Positions 10,901-22,864 of a stretch of 64,000 nt of DNA are shown here, piece after piece. The notes beneath the pieces were generated by a model. That model was not told where the DNA came from and searched no databases. It worked only from the letters and a program-made list of their open reading frames with translations. How positions within the stretch are numbered: position 1 is the first letter of the stretch; the number at the start of each line of letters is the position of its first letter. Source of the stretch: Cavenderia fasciculata (lineage: Eukaryota; Evosea; Eumycetozoa; Acytosteliales; Cavenderiaceae); assembly GCF_000203815.1 (NCBI RefSeq), contig NW_004457624.1:744001-808000 (forward strand). Direction: 5' to 3'. The position numbers and the translations under genes were made by a program.

Positions 10901-11833
10901 TCAACCCTGTCATACATATAGATATTCGCGCTGGATCTATACCCAACACAATCGAGCGTATGTATCTTGGTAATTGCGTGATTGAGAGAGGGTACGTTCT
11001 TCCATCAAGAATCAAACTCCTCGTCATCGACCTCTCTCTAAACTCACCTCAATGTATTCCTGCCTCTGTCCAGTACCTCCTTGCCAAGTGTAACCAACCC
11101 ACAACACTCTTAGAGGGATATATTCCTTCATCAGTGACAACTCTCCATTTGGCAGGTAAATTCGAGTTTCGTTCAGGAAGCATTCCACGTTCAGTCAACA
11201 CCTTGGTGCTGATTGGACTCGAAGTCTCTCCACCCATTTACACCATTCAGGATAGCATTTCATCGCTATATATCAGTGGATTAAAGTGTGATTTTGATGG
11301 TAGCCAATACTCAAACAGCATAAAGCATTTTAGTATTTGTGGAGCGACCAATTTTAACAAACTCAAATCAACGATTCCACCATCAACCAAGTATTTTGAC
11401 TTTCAAGCCACCCATACCGATAATACATCAACTATCGTTAAATTGAATGCCAACGATATTCCAAATGGAGTTACTCATATTAGATTAGGTATGTAGTTGT
11501 AAATAATTAAAACAAGATTTTAAAATATTCATATTTTCATCATACCATGATTTAGGAAATGGATTTAATCAAGCATTAGTTCCAGGATTGATTCCAGACA
11601 GTTGTGAGTATTTGGAATTCCCGTACTACTATGACAAAACACCACTATGGTGGGCCGTACCAAAACAATTGAAAACTGTATCTTGTAATCCTTTTAGGGC
11701 AAGGGTTAGCAAAAATATTCCACCGTCTATCAAACAAACACCAAAAAATCTTTCTCATCAAGGAAATATCGATTATACCCTCATGTCATTCACTCATATT
11801 GACAATGAAAAATACTGGTATATGGAGATTTAA
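7967..11833 (+). CDS. Fused tandem FNIP/LRR protein (array A units A1 + A2)
   Basis: Five exons: 7967..8441, 8526..9737, 9847..10203, 10274..11488 and 11556..11833. All junctions keep phase 1, giving 1178 residues. Unit A1 has the zinc-finger exon (CPLC...NHMILC, a UBZ4-like C-x2-C-x13-H-x3-C), a low-complexity linker with RKRKK, an F-box-like segment (ILHREDYNESVMNLLMTCKD), FNIP/LRR repeats (GSIPPFTTHL, NDIPNGVTHIRLG) and the cap exon (VPGFIPDNCEYLEL...WWAVPKQLKTV). Instead of stopping, the A1 cap runs at 10117 into the tail of a first-exon linker ending SSNHY, which splices into a second LRR exon and a second cap. Unit A2 therefore has no zinc finger of its own. Alternatively A2 could be expressed separately from the ATG at 10300. 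Role inferred: ubiquitin-ligase adaptor. Confidence 0.75.
10117..10121 (+). other. Fusion junction between the A1 cap exon and the A2 first-exon tail
   Basis: Intact cap exons end ATGGAGATT then TAA (for example 11823-11833). Intact first exons read AAGATTGAAAATGGGTC here (for example in A3 near 12400). At this site the text is ATGGAGATTGTAAATGGGCC: the cap sequence up to AGATT, then first-exon linker. The five shared bases AGATT mark the likely microhomology join, and the codon frame is the same on both sides. Confidence 0.75.
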
Positions 11834-11959
11834 TGATAGACTGATACTAGTTCTCTGTATTTCAAAGAGGTCATTATAAAAATATATTTCATATTCGAGT
11901 CAAATAGCTCGCACTTCTACAGCTGTAGAAAATAAACTTTCTGCTTTTAGTTATCGGCA

Positions 11960-14100
11960 ATGGAAGAAAGATTAACTCTATCAAGAGTTAACAAGAACTA
12001 TCAAATAGGGACGTTATGTCCACTCTGTAAAGAAGACTTTAGCAAGGATGTGTACAAGTTGAACAATCATATGATACTATGTTTCTTGTATCTCACTGTT
12101 GATATGGGTTGTTTGGACGTTGTAAAGGATACTATCAAAGATATAGAGTTGGATGAACAACAATTTAAAAAGAGAAATAGAGCGTTGAACGACAATGATA
12201 GACATCTTCATCAAAGTTGCTCGACAACACCAATAAACAATCAATCATCGTCATCACCATCAACATCATCAATTACATCATCAGCAACAACCCCTAACGA
12301 CTCATGCTTTGATCGTTATAACGATATAGAAGAAGAAGATAATGACGATCACCAAGATAATAATAATAAAAAGATAACAACAAGAAAGAGAAAGAAGATC
12401 GAAAATGGGTCATCATACTCAACAACAACGACGACAAAGACATTGTCATCATCAAATCATTATTGTATGTTATATTGACAATTAACTTAAAATATCGCTC
12501 TATTTGAAAGTTGTATACTAATTATTATTTATATTATATAGTTAAAGATTCATTATTTAGAGTATCAATGATATCTATATTATATCGTGAAGATTATAAC
12601 GAAAGTGTAATGAATCTATTGATGACTTGTAAGGATGCTATGAAATGGAAGGATACTGTTGTATTCCCAAGATTACCTTCTATTAATACAATAGAATTGT
12701 ACAAGAACGATGGAAGATTCAACCAACTACCTCGACGATACAATAGAGTCTATATCAAGAATGAAAGAGATCTAGATTATTTCAAAAAGAATACAAATGG
12801 TCTAATCAATCATCATTGCAAAGAGCTAAACTATCTAATTGATGATGTGGTGCCAGCTGGATTGATACCTGATCATTTTACAAAGATCAGAGTTGATGGA
12901 TTGATAGAAGTTGGATCAATACCACCATATACAACACACCTCTATCTCGGGGACATAGAAGAACAAGAGATATACAAAGAACTGTTCCCAAATACATTAG
13001 AGGAACTCAAAATACCAAATGGATTGGTTGGTGAACACTCAAACCCTGACGATCTTTTACCACACAATATAAGGGTACTTGCAATCAAATCCAATTTGGT
13101 TCATCCCTATCTCTTTAAACTCAAAAATCTAAATTACCTTTTGATCGACGAAATTAATGGTGATGACGACGATCAACAACAAAACCAATATCATATAGAT
13201 ATTCACATTGGATCTATACCCAACACAATTGAGTATTTATATCTTGAAAATTGCATCATCGAACCTGGATATTCTCTCCCATCAAGTGTCAAGTACCTCT
13301 CAATCGACCTCTCTAAAAACTCACCCCAATGTATTCCTTCATCTGTCAAGTACCTATATGCCAACTGTGACCAACGCAGACGACTTTTACCACTCTTGGC
13401 AGGATCTATTCCTTCATCCGTCACAGATCTCTATTTGCAAGGTAATTTCGAGTTACTTCCTGGAAGCATCCCATCGTCAGTCACCTCACTGGGACTGGTT
13501 GATCTTGAATACCAACCACCCGTTTTCACCATCCCAGATAGCATCACCACACTATTTATCCATGATTTAAAATGTGAATTAGATGTAACTCTATTCCCAT
13601 ACAGCATAGAGTATTTTACTATTTATGGAGATTTCAAATCCCAACTCAAATCAACTATTCCACCATCGACAAAATATTTTGATTACCAAGCCATTACATT
13701 AAACAAAGGTACATTTAGTGCCAATGATATTCCAAATGGAGTTACTCATATTAGATTTGGTAAGTCAATGAATGATCATTTTAATCAGTTGACTTTAATA
13801 TTAAAGTATTTCTTTTCTTTTTTTACATTTTTAGGGTATGAATTTAGTGAAATCCTGGTTCCAGGATTTATTCCAGACAGTTGTGAGTATTTGGAACTCC
13901 ATTACGCCTATGATATAGCACCACGTTGGTGGGGAGTACCAAAACATTTGAAAACTGTCAGTTGTAATCCTTTTTGTTTCCATATGAGTCAAAATATCCC
14001 ACCATCAAAACAAACACCTAAAAATGAGAATCATCAAGGAGGAAGTGGCTGTGATAATGACACAAGATACAAAGATTTTTGGGTAAAGGAACTCTGGTAG
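11960..14100 (+). CDS. UBZ-like zinc finger / FNIP-LRR protein (array A unit A3)
   Basis: Three exons, 11960..12464, 12542..13759 and 13835..14100, 662 residues. Exon 1 gives MEERLTLSRVNKNYQIG, the CPLC...HMILC finger, a Ser/Thr/Asn linker and TTRKRKKIENG. Exon 2 begins FKDSLFRVSMISILYRED, an F-box-like helix pair with the invariant LLMTCKDAMKWKDTVVFPRLPSI, followed by FNIP/LRR units such as GSIPSSVTSLGLVDLE and ending NDIPNGVTHIRFG. Exon 3 is the cap (VPGFIPDSCEYLEL, WWGVPKHLKTVSCNP). The second intron is 75 bases with no in-frame stop, so the unspliced frame also stays open. Intron 1 carries TACTAAT at 12516. Tandem with A2 (126-bp gap) and A4. Likely cytosolic or nuclear; function inferred only. 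Confidence 0.85.
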
Positions 14101-14351
14101 ACTCGTGAAACAATCGAAAACATTATGCATTGAAATAAAAAAATAAGAATATATATATATTCAAAGTTTATACATATCGATTTAACAGTTGTTGTTTTCT
14201 TTAATTCCTCATCAAATATGTGTAAAATAAAATAGTAATATTACTAAAATAGTTTTTTATGATTCTTCGAGAAATTTTCATAGCCATCCCCCAAGATCTT
14301 GATTTCATTTCATTTTATGTATTAGTTGTTAACATTTTGAAACTCCGTTCA

Positions 14352-16385
14352 ATGGAAGAAAGATTAAATCTATCAAGAGTTTACAAGAACTATCAAATAG
14401 GGACACTATGTCCACTCTGTAAAGAAGACTTTAGCAAGGATGTGTACAAGTTGAACAATCATATGATACTATGTTTCTTGTATCTCACCGTTGATATGGC
14501 CTGCTTGGAGATTGTAAAGGATACTATCAAAGATATAGAGTTGGATGAACAACGGAAAGGGGGAGATAGTAAGCTGAATGAAAATGATGGTCATCTTCAA
14601 AGTTTGCCGTCAACATCAAGAAACAACCAATCTTCGATTGCATCAATGAACTATTCATGTGATGATCAAGATAATAATAATAGTACAACAAGAAAGAGAA
14701 AGAAGATTGAAAATGGGTCATTAGCAAAGATGAAAACCACAACTTCAACAAATCATTATTGTAAGTTATCTTATCTCGAGATATAAAAGCTTTAGATGCT
14801 GTATACTAATGATTAGTATTATTATTCTAGTTAAAAATTCATTATTTAGAGTATCAATGATATCAATATTACACCGGGAAGAACGAAATCAAAGTGTAAT
14901 GAATCTATTGATGACTTGTAAAGATGCAATGAAATGGAAGGATACTGTTGTATTCCCAAGATTACCTTCTATTAATACAATAGAATCGTACAAGAACGAT
15001 GGAAGATTCAATCAACTACCTCGACGATACAATAGAGTAGATATCAAGAGTGATAGAGATCTAGAATACTTCCTAGAGAATACAAATGGTTTAATTAATC
15101 AACATTGCAAAGAACTAAACTATCTCATTGATGAACCAATACCAGCTGGATTGATACCAGATCATTTTACAAAGATAAGGGTTAATGGACAGATAGAAGA
15201 TGGGTCAATACCACCCTATACAACTCACCTAGTTCTTGGGGCAAAAGAAGAACAAGAGATATATCGACAACTGTTCCCAAATACATTAGAGGAACTCTAT
15301 ATTACAAATGGAGTGATTAGGGACTACTCAAACGTCGACGATCTTTTACCACACAATATAAGGATACTTGCTATCAAATCCAATTTGGTGCATCCCTACC
15401 TCTTTAAGCTCAAGAAACTAAATTGTCTCACCATCGATGCAGTTGAACAAGAAACTGACTATGATGATGAAGACGATGATCAAGATCATATAGATATACA
15501 CATTGGAACAATACCCAATACAATCGAGTATTTGTATCTTGAAGATTGCATCATCGAACCTGGATACACACTTCCATCAAGTGTCAAGTACCTCTCAATC
15601 GAACTCGACAAAAACTCATACCAGTGTATTCCTGCCTCTGTCCAGTATCTCTATGCCATATGCAAAGAACCCACAACTATATTGGCAAGATCTATTCCTT
15701 CATCAGTCATAGATCTCTGTTTAGATGGTAAATTCGGGTTACTTCCAGGAAGCATCCCATCGTCAGTCAAAACCTTGGGACTGTTTGATCTTGAAACCAC
15801 ACCAGCTGTATACACCATCCCAGATAGCATCACTACAATGTATATTGGTTATTTAAAGTGTAAATTGGATGTAACTCTTTTCCCAAACAGCATCAAGTAC
15901 TTTGCTATTCATGGAAAATACAATTTCCCACTCAAATCATGTATTCCACCATCGACAAAATATTTTGACTACCAAGCAAAACATCAATCAAAATTGAATG
16001 CAAACCAAATTCCAAATGGAGTTACTCATATTAGATTGGGTAAGTTGTAATACGAAGCAAATATTAATTAATTATTAATACTAATATTTGTTTCTCACAT
16101 TTAGGGAATGGATTAGTTAAAAAAGCATTGTCCCCAGGATTTATTCCAGACAGTTGTGAGTATTTGGATTTGAATTGCGACTATGACAAAGCACCACGTT
16201 GGTGGGCCGTACCAAAACAATTGAAAACTGTCATTTGTAATCCGTTTTGTTCGAGGATTAGCCAAAGCATTCCACCATCTATCAAACAATTACCTGCAAA
16301 CGAGAGGCATGTTAGAGCAGAAGATTGGGATGCAAACCACAGATACCAAAATTTTTGGGAAAAAGAAATCTGGTTCTGTTATTAA
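14352..16385 (+). CDS. UBZ-like zinc finger / FNIP-LRR protein (array A unit A4)
   Basis: Three exons, 14352..14760, 14831..16039 and 16105..16385, 632 residues, all phases consistent with A1-A3. I chose the ATG at 14352 because MEERLNLSRV matches the family start; an in-frame ATG at 14259 would add 31 residues with no family match. The finger is CPLC...NNHMILC. The linker is shorter than in the other units and ends TTRKRKKIENGS. The LRR exon contains acidic insertions (DYDDEDDDQDH) in one loop, at the same place as the DDDDQQQ insert in A3, so this loop tolerates expansion. The cap exon reads SPGFIPDSCEYLDL...RWWAVPKQLKTV. Same inferred adaptor role as its neighbours. Confidence 0.85.
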
Positions 16386-16736
16386 ATCGACCAGAAAATA
16401 AACAACTAGTATTATCAAATTTAAAATATTTTTCCATCCAAGTTTGTTGCATCAACCTCTACAAACACAATAATTAATTTGATAAGTACAATACAACATC
16501 TGTTATTTTTTTCAATGTTTTTCGAGGATGATCATTTAAAGTAGCTGTGTTATTGGTTGTGACAATAGAATGGAAGAAAGACTAACCTCTCTCAAGAGTA
16601 AACAAGAACTATCAAATAGGGACACTATGTCCTCTATGTAATCTGGTGATGATATGTAAACCCTAGGAAATAAACAATTATTATCAGGAAAATATATATT
16701 TTTCCTCCAAATTTATTTCTCTTTCTTTCTCTCTCT
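16386..16736. other. Intergenic region holding an array A relic
   Basis: Between the A4 stop and the TRAPPC13 stop. It is AT-rich apart from the exon 1 relic at 16570-16643 described separately. I see nothing else in it. Confidence 0.6.
16570..16643 (+). pseudogene. Relic of an array A first exon (A5)
   Basis: ATGGAAGAAAGACTAACC and the following CTCAAGAGTAAACAAGAAC, CAAATAGGGACACTATGTCC match the first ~70 bases of the array A exon 1 (compare 7967-8035), with small indels that destroy the frame. Similarity stops abruptly after CTCTATGTAA, inside the zinc-finger codons. It marks the 3' edge of array A and a lost fifth unit. Confidence 0.75.
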
Positions 16737-18476
16737 CTATGATAACAAAACATGTGTTGAATCAACCTCTTTAAAGAAAGGTGTTTTGTTATTTTTGTTG
16801 TTACTACTACTATTATTATTTTCTACATATACATCTGCCAATACACCCAATTCGAAAAAGTTCTTGGGTACTCCTGCAGAGGTGGCTGCTGCAGCTGACC
16901 CGAATCCCGAATGAGGTGGGTTGGCGGATGGCGCAGCAGGGTTGACTCGGATTGATCCACCCGACTCTACCAATGTCGGTTCTAATAATTTAATCGCCAA
17001 TCCACTAATTTGTTGCATTCCAGGTTTCAATGGGAACATTTCAATATCTAAATTAATCGAACTATTTGCTTGTAATGCTCCAATCTAAAAATAAAATAAA
17101 TATTAAATTAATTAAATTAATTAAAATAATTAAAAAAGAAATGATCAATGATCCATTCTCTTTTTTTTTTTTTTGTTCTCTTTATACCTTTGGTAAATGA
17201 CCATTAATTAAAATACCATCCATTTTGTTACGAACTAGTACAAATAGTGGATGAAGGATACGATTTGTTTTGTTGATGATTTTGGCAGTGACTGTGAATG
17301 GCTTTTCCAACTCGACGGTGGGAATGGACACGAGGTTGCATTCAACCTCTTCAAGACACACCTTGCGTTGTATTTGGGCGGTTTTGAGACGTCCAGTCTC
17401 ACCCATATACGACCGCCACACAATATCGAGTTTGCCCAATGTCGCTGCATTCTTTGTTTCAAAGTCGTTTGGATCCTTGGGCATCACCTTGAAGAGATAT
17501 TGTCTACTGTTACCCTCTCTTAAAAATACAATGTCTGGCGACGCTCTAATCTCTGACATGAGCGATTGGATGGTCGAGTCGGTTGATTTCTTCCACCCAC
17601 TGCCATTACTCGATCCCAAGCTGTTGGCCAATTGCAACATTGGTGGTTGCTGCGGCGATGGTTGCTGGCTATGCTTAACCTCGCTCATATTGCTCTGTGT
17701 AAAGAGATCGGCTGCTTCAAAGGTGACCGTATCAATCAGCAGTGCTCCCTGTGTAGTATTTTCCAAACACACCTCTACAAACGTTGTATTGGGTATCGAT
17801 ATAATCTTGGACTTGATACCCAATGGATTACTAACTTGAAACTTAAAGAACTTTTTAAATTTTTTAACTTCTCCTTCAAGTGTAACATATGTAACTGCAC
17901 AACATAATCTATAAATAAATAAAACAAGAGAGTAAGTAATCTAATCTTTCATTCTTTCTTTCTTTCATTTCTTTCTATTCATACATATTTACACCAAACT
18001 CTTTAACTTCACGTTGTACAACGAAATCAGAGTTGAAACCTGGACCAAATACAGGGATGGGTTTAGGTTCACTATCCAACAACAATATTCTTTGTGTCGT
18101 TGTTTGTAATTCAACCTAAACACAAGATAGTTAGTATACTATGTTACATTCTTCATGTGATTGTGTGTGTGTGATACAATACTTTTATAAATACATTCTT
18201 TACTTCATGAGGTGAATGATTATTTAGTGATATATAACTTGTGAATATTTCTCCGAGGTAGATTAAACCTGATTGTAATTGTAACATAGAGGTCATACCA
18301 AGACCTTCTATTCCACCACCCATCGTATCATTGTTGCCTGGTTGTATAGTAGGTGGTAGTATCATATCGCTTATTACATCATCGCGTTCACAGAGTACAG
18401 GATTATTTGCTTGTAACAATGGTTTGCTTAACCTCATCACTTTGAGATTAAGCAACTGATTATCTTTATTCTCCAT
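16737..18476 (-). CDS. trappc13: Trafficking protein particle complex subunit 13 (TRAPPC13)
   Basis: Four exons on the minus strand: 18183..18476, 17985..18115, 17188..17908 and 16737..17084, 497 residues. The N-terminus (LLNLKVMRLSKPLLQANNPVLCE) and the block LIYLGEIFTSYISLNNHS match the conserved start of TRAPPC13/C5orf44-type TRAPP subunits. So do NILCCAVTY...FRKFFKF-like residues (KKFKKFFKFQV) and FVEVCLENTT. The family adopts immunoglobulin-like beta folds and is part of the TRAPP II/III complexes that activate Rab GTPases in Golgi and endosomal transport. The intron 2 junction (phase 2) was chosen because it restores GVNILCCAVTY. The protein is somewhat longer than its human counterpart because of Gly/Asn and Gln/Pro-rich inserts. 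Confidence 0.9.
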
Positions 18477-19488
18477 TCCCTCTCCTCTATCTCTCTATCT
18501 CTATAGTTCTATATCTTTGTGATAATAGTTGAATTCTGAACTAACTATTGATTATGAATAATAATTAAAAAATAAATATTTACCAAAAAGAAGATCTTTG
18601 TTTTTTATGCTTTGATCATCAACTCTTCGACTAGTTTATTTATTTATTTATTTATTGTTTCTATTATTATTATTATTATTATTATCATTATTACTTTTAT
18701 CCTAGTATCATGATTGTATCATAGTTTAAACTCAAAATTCAAGAAGACACAGTTTGTTTTGGAATTAATAGCCATCATCCAGTTCTTATCTCTCTGTCAA
18801 CAACCTCATATGAGATGCGAGGAAGTAGGCATCTTACATCAGGAGGCTCTCTCTCTCTCTCATCTTGTATAGAGAGGGGGGAGAGGGGAGGAGAAAGGAC
18901 GCATGCAGTAACTAGGGGTGAGGAGAGCTGATAGTGATTGATTGATTGATCGATTGATTCTTCACTCACTCACTCATAATAATATCCCCCTCGCATAATT
19001 TTGTTGTAGTATGCCATCTTTTCACACACATACACACACACACACGCTGGTTGTGTCAAATACATCTGCAACGGCAACATCATATGATTGTTTTGCTTAA
19101 TCACTTCAACTTGCATCTGACAACCCACTTCACTGTGTATCATCAATCACACTCACTGTTCCCTCTCTCTCTCCTCTTCTCTTCCTCTCTCTTTTGTTGG
19201 AAAATGATTTGTGTACAACTATGATTGATAATAATATTATGATGAATGGAGTAGGAGTGAGTGGAGTCTGATGAGTAATATTATTAATCATATTCTCCTG
19301 TATATATTGTTGTTCTTGTTCTAGAAAATATAAGTTAGTTAAATTGTATCTTTTTTTTGTTGTTGTTTGTCGTTGTTTGTTTCCTTTGATAAAAGAGAGA
19401 GAGAAGAGAAGAGAGAAAAGAGAAGAGATAGAGAAATAATAGAAATAATATTAATAATAATAATCAAGGTAAAGGAACAACAACAATA
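18477..19488. other. Divergent intergenic region with simple repeats
   Basis: About 1 kb between the divergent TRAPPC13 and membrane-protein genes. It holds (ATTT)n at about 18636-18656, (ATT)n at 18660-18690, a CT run near 18850, TGATTGAT repeats at 18935-18960, CACTCACT and (CA)n at about 19025-19046, and CT-rich and GA-rich tracts to 19440. No coding signal. It should contain both promoters, but I recognise no specific element. Confidence 0.55.
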
Positions 19489-21241
19489 ATGATGGGAAAT
19501 TCAAAATATTCCCAAATATTCTTGGTGGCTGTGGCGGTGATATTATGCTTATTTGTTCCATATATACAAGCATCATCTCCTTTAGGTATGTATTACAACT
19601 ATTATTATTATTCTATTTGATTGGTCCAAATTAACCAACCAACCAACCAACACCTTCTTCTGTCAATCTAGATATTCTCAATATAGGTGGAAGTAGAAGT
19701 GGAGATGATGGTGGAAAGACACGTCCAGAGATATATCTATTTAAAAGCAACTCTAATAGTACTGTGGTACTGTCTCACCAGAATGGTACCATCTACTTTA
19801 TCGATATGGAGTCACTCGAAATTGATCGAGAGTATCGACTTCGAGTACCCTACTCACCAAGCAATGCTGGATACTTGGATGTGATCAACGGTCACCTCTA
19901 CATGGCATTTAACGATTTTAGATCCAGTATTCGAATCAATCAATATAAAATCGATGATTTACAAGATGCCAAAGTCATTCAAGTAGGTAGACACACTGAC
20001 AAATTAATTTAAATACATTCATTTCTAATTTCATTCAATTTATTCTATTTAATTTAGATCTACGAAGAAGGATTGAATTTTGGAGAGAATGCAATGTTTG
20101 TTGATCAAGATCGACGATTATTGACATTTATAACGTCTAGATCGATTCGTCAATTTGATATTGATACAATGGTGATCAAGAAACACTTGTATCTTTCTCC
20201 AAGTACACAATGTCAAGCAACAGAGACTGCTGTTGTATACAATGATAATCTCTATATTGGATGTCTATCGAAACAATCCACTCCCCTATTCCTAAGATAC
20301 TCTTTAGAAGATTTGGAATTATTGGAACAGTAAGTATATTAAATATAAATATATATATTATATAAATATAATATAATATATTAATCGATTACGTGTCTAA
20401 TTAATTATTTGTTTATTTAAAAAAGAGCAACACATCAACATGGAATTTACCCTCGAAGTATGATAGCAATCCCTGGAAGCAATGTATTGTTGTCTGTAGT
20501 TGTACCGGCAAATATTGATCGTGAACCATCAAAGATCATATTATTGTCACCTGATGACCTCAGTTTAATCGATACTTATGTCATGCCAACAGCCATTCCA
20601 TACATTCAATCATCAATTGCAAACAAAGCAAATAATGGTAAGCAAACAAAGAAAATGATAGATGAACTAAATTAATTAATTCTTTTAATGTTTTGTTTTT
20701 TCTAGCATTATTATCATTTGGAACAAGAGTATATTCAGTTTCTATAAATGAGGGTACTATTAATGTTGATGTTGAAGAGAAAGATATTACTTATTTGGGA
20801 GGAGCAATCTTGTCATCGGTATATTACAAAAAGGAACAATGTGCATTGTTTAGTACTGACTGGGACCGAGTGTACAAAGTTAGAATCCCAGGTATCTCAC
20901 CAATACATGATCAAGTTGAAAAGGAGGGATGGACATGGTGGAAGATTGTATTCCTCGTTGTCGGTCTCACCTTTGCCCTCTCGTTGATCGTTGTCTTTAT
21001 CAAACTATACGATGACATTAAAAGTGGATCAATCTTTAAAAAGGATAGAAAGAATAACAATAATGATCCCAACGTTAACCAAAATGGTGGAAGAAATCTA
21101 ATATTCAATCATCCAAGATATCATAAAAATATTATTAAAAAGAATAACAACAATAATAATAATACCAACAACAATAATAACAACAATAATAACAATAATA
21201 ATAATAATAATAATAATAACAAAGCAAATTATGTATTGTGA
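19489..21241 (+). CDS. Type I single-pass membrane protein with beta-rich lumenal domain
   Basis: Five exons: 19489..19585, 19672..19982, 20058..20329, 20426..20637 and 20706..21241, 475 residues. Residues about 8-28 (IFLVAVAVILCLFVPYIQASS) form a cleavable signal peptide. The lumenal or extracellular part has repeated short beta segments that each report a value, such as GTIYFIDMESLEI, GYLDVINGHLYMAFND and TAVVYNDNLYIGCLS. This suggests a beta-propeller, in the style of PQQ/WD-like ER proteins. A transmembrane helix lies at about 376-397 (WKIVFLVVGLTFALSLIVVFI), followed by a basic cytosolic tail that ends in a long Asn run. I do not recognise the family, and the propeller is inference. Location is probably ER or plasma membrane. 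Confidence 0.75.
21124..21225 (+). repeat. AAT/AAC trinucleotide run encoding poly-Asn
   Basis: Mixed AAC and AAT codons encode the Asn-rich cytosolic tail of the type I membrane protein. This is typical dictyostelid coding microsatellite. Confidence 0.8.
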
Positions 21242-21324
21242 ATCTAAAACAATATAAAGATAGATAGATAGGTGTTTAAAACATGTAATTAGAATAATAA
21301 AAAAAATATTTTTAAAAGAAAACA

Positions 21325-22746
21325 ATGTGTTGTGGGTGCGGTTTGATTGATCAATCTCTACCACTAGTCAATACAAAGTCAATCAAGAATGCATTCTTTA
21401 AAGACTACCTAATGTTTGATCAGTTGGAGAGTGCAATAGTCTATCATCCTAGATTGAGTGCTATCAAGATGCCATCAACACTCAAACGACTCACTAAACA
21501 CATTGTGTTTGTTGAAGATCAACTATCGACCACTACATTGGAGCAACTACATATTGTACAACAAGACAAAGATGAAGAGGAAGATGAAGAATGGGTTAAA
21601 ATACGGAGTATTGTCATTAATGACATATTCAACTTTAATCAATTCTATAATCTAACTCATCTGACACTTGATCATACCGATGTGGTCTACCCTCATCTAA
21701 GCACGGTCTCTATGTTTCCTCAATCCCTTAAACATCTGTCTTTATTCATTAATGACTCGTTTACATGGGATAATCCAGCCACCCAGTTTCCAATGTCTCT
21801 AGAATCACTTCAGATGAGATGGAGAAAAGGTGATGAAAGTGGATACTACAACGACGATGATATACAACTCCCCAATCAATGTCTCTGGGAACTGTCTCTT
21901 CAATTGGTTCCATTTGACATTTACAGAAAGATAATCATACCAACTGGAGTAACCGACCTCTTACTCAAGATACAGAGACGTAGAACCATCACTTATTACC
22001 CCGACCATCCACTACCAAACACTATTCGTACATTCGAATTCATGAGTGATATATGTTTCCCACCCGACACCTTTATTCCTCCAGAGACAAAGAGAATAGA
22101 TTTCTGTATGCCTAGTGACACTGATGACACTAGCAGATTCTTTCAATATTTTCTTGACACTTCCTCCAGGACTAGAGACGTTTGTTGATTTGAGCATTGA
22201 TGGCACTCACATTCTACCCGATACACTCAAATCCCTACGTACCTCTGCTCAACTGACAAGTCTACCCAAGAACGAGTCGAATCATTCTCTACAGACCTTT
22301 TCAGTAGCCCCTTTCAATTTCCAAAGTTCCCGCCATCACTCAAATCATTAACCATCAGGGCGACAAAAAACATTGATTTGATGACCAACATATTCAAAGA
22401 GAAGACACCAAGTCTCGAGGTTTCTTATGATACAAGTGCGGTTCAAAATGAAATAGAAATTGGATTGGATGATATTCTATTCCATTCAAACATTGTCACC
22501 ATTGTATTGCGTAGATTTGTATGTGGCAAAAAATACACATTTAAAATCAGAAGGTTCGATCCAGACACTGTCCTCATCTCGAACAAGGTTCTCTTTATGG
22601 TGGTTTTATTTATAAACAAACAACATCAGCTGACAAACCTGTTCCAGAAGGTCAAAACCTATATTACCTTAAATCTTCTCTTAGAGGATTGTTCATTTGT
22701 GAAAAAAAATAGAAATGGTATTTGCGTTGTAGAGAAAAATCAATAA
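21325..22746 (+). pseudogene. FNIP/LRR-family gene with two compensating frameshifts
   Basis: A first frame (21325-~22150) encodes an irregular LRR protein: YPHLSTVSMFPQSLKHLSLF, TQFPMSLESLQMRW, HPLPNTIRTFEF. At about 22150 the coding signal moves to the +1 frame (LPPGLETFVDLSIDG, HILPDTLKSL). At about 22290-22310 it moves back to the first frame (FPPSLKSLTIRA to the stop at 22746). The shifts cancel (+1 then -1), but the original frame has a stop at 22186. No GT-AG intron of suitable size explains either shift. Without them the product would be about 470 residues, with the C-terminus VCGKKYTFKIRRFDPDTV. Both shift points lie near T or C runs, so sequencing indels are possible. Otherwise the gene is dead. 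Confidence 0.65.
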
Positions 22747-22864
22747 ACTATCTACATATAAAATAAAATAAATATCTATCCTCCGAGTCAACAAAAAAAA
22801 TATCTTTGGTCGCAGAACAAAAAAAGAGTAGATAGTCGAATAAACATAATGATCATTTTGTAAA

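Noticed and set aside
14259-14351. Upstream in-frame ATG as the start of unit A4
   Set aside because: The extra 31 residues have no counterpart in the other units, which all start at MEERL.
18775-18969. Minus-strand frame upstream of TRAPPC13
   Set aside because: Made of simple TGATTGAT and CT repeats; no coding character.
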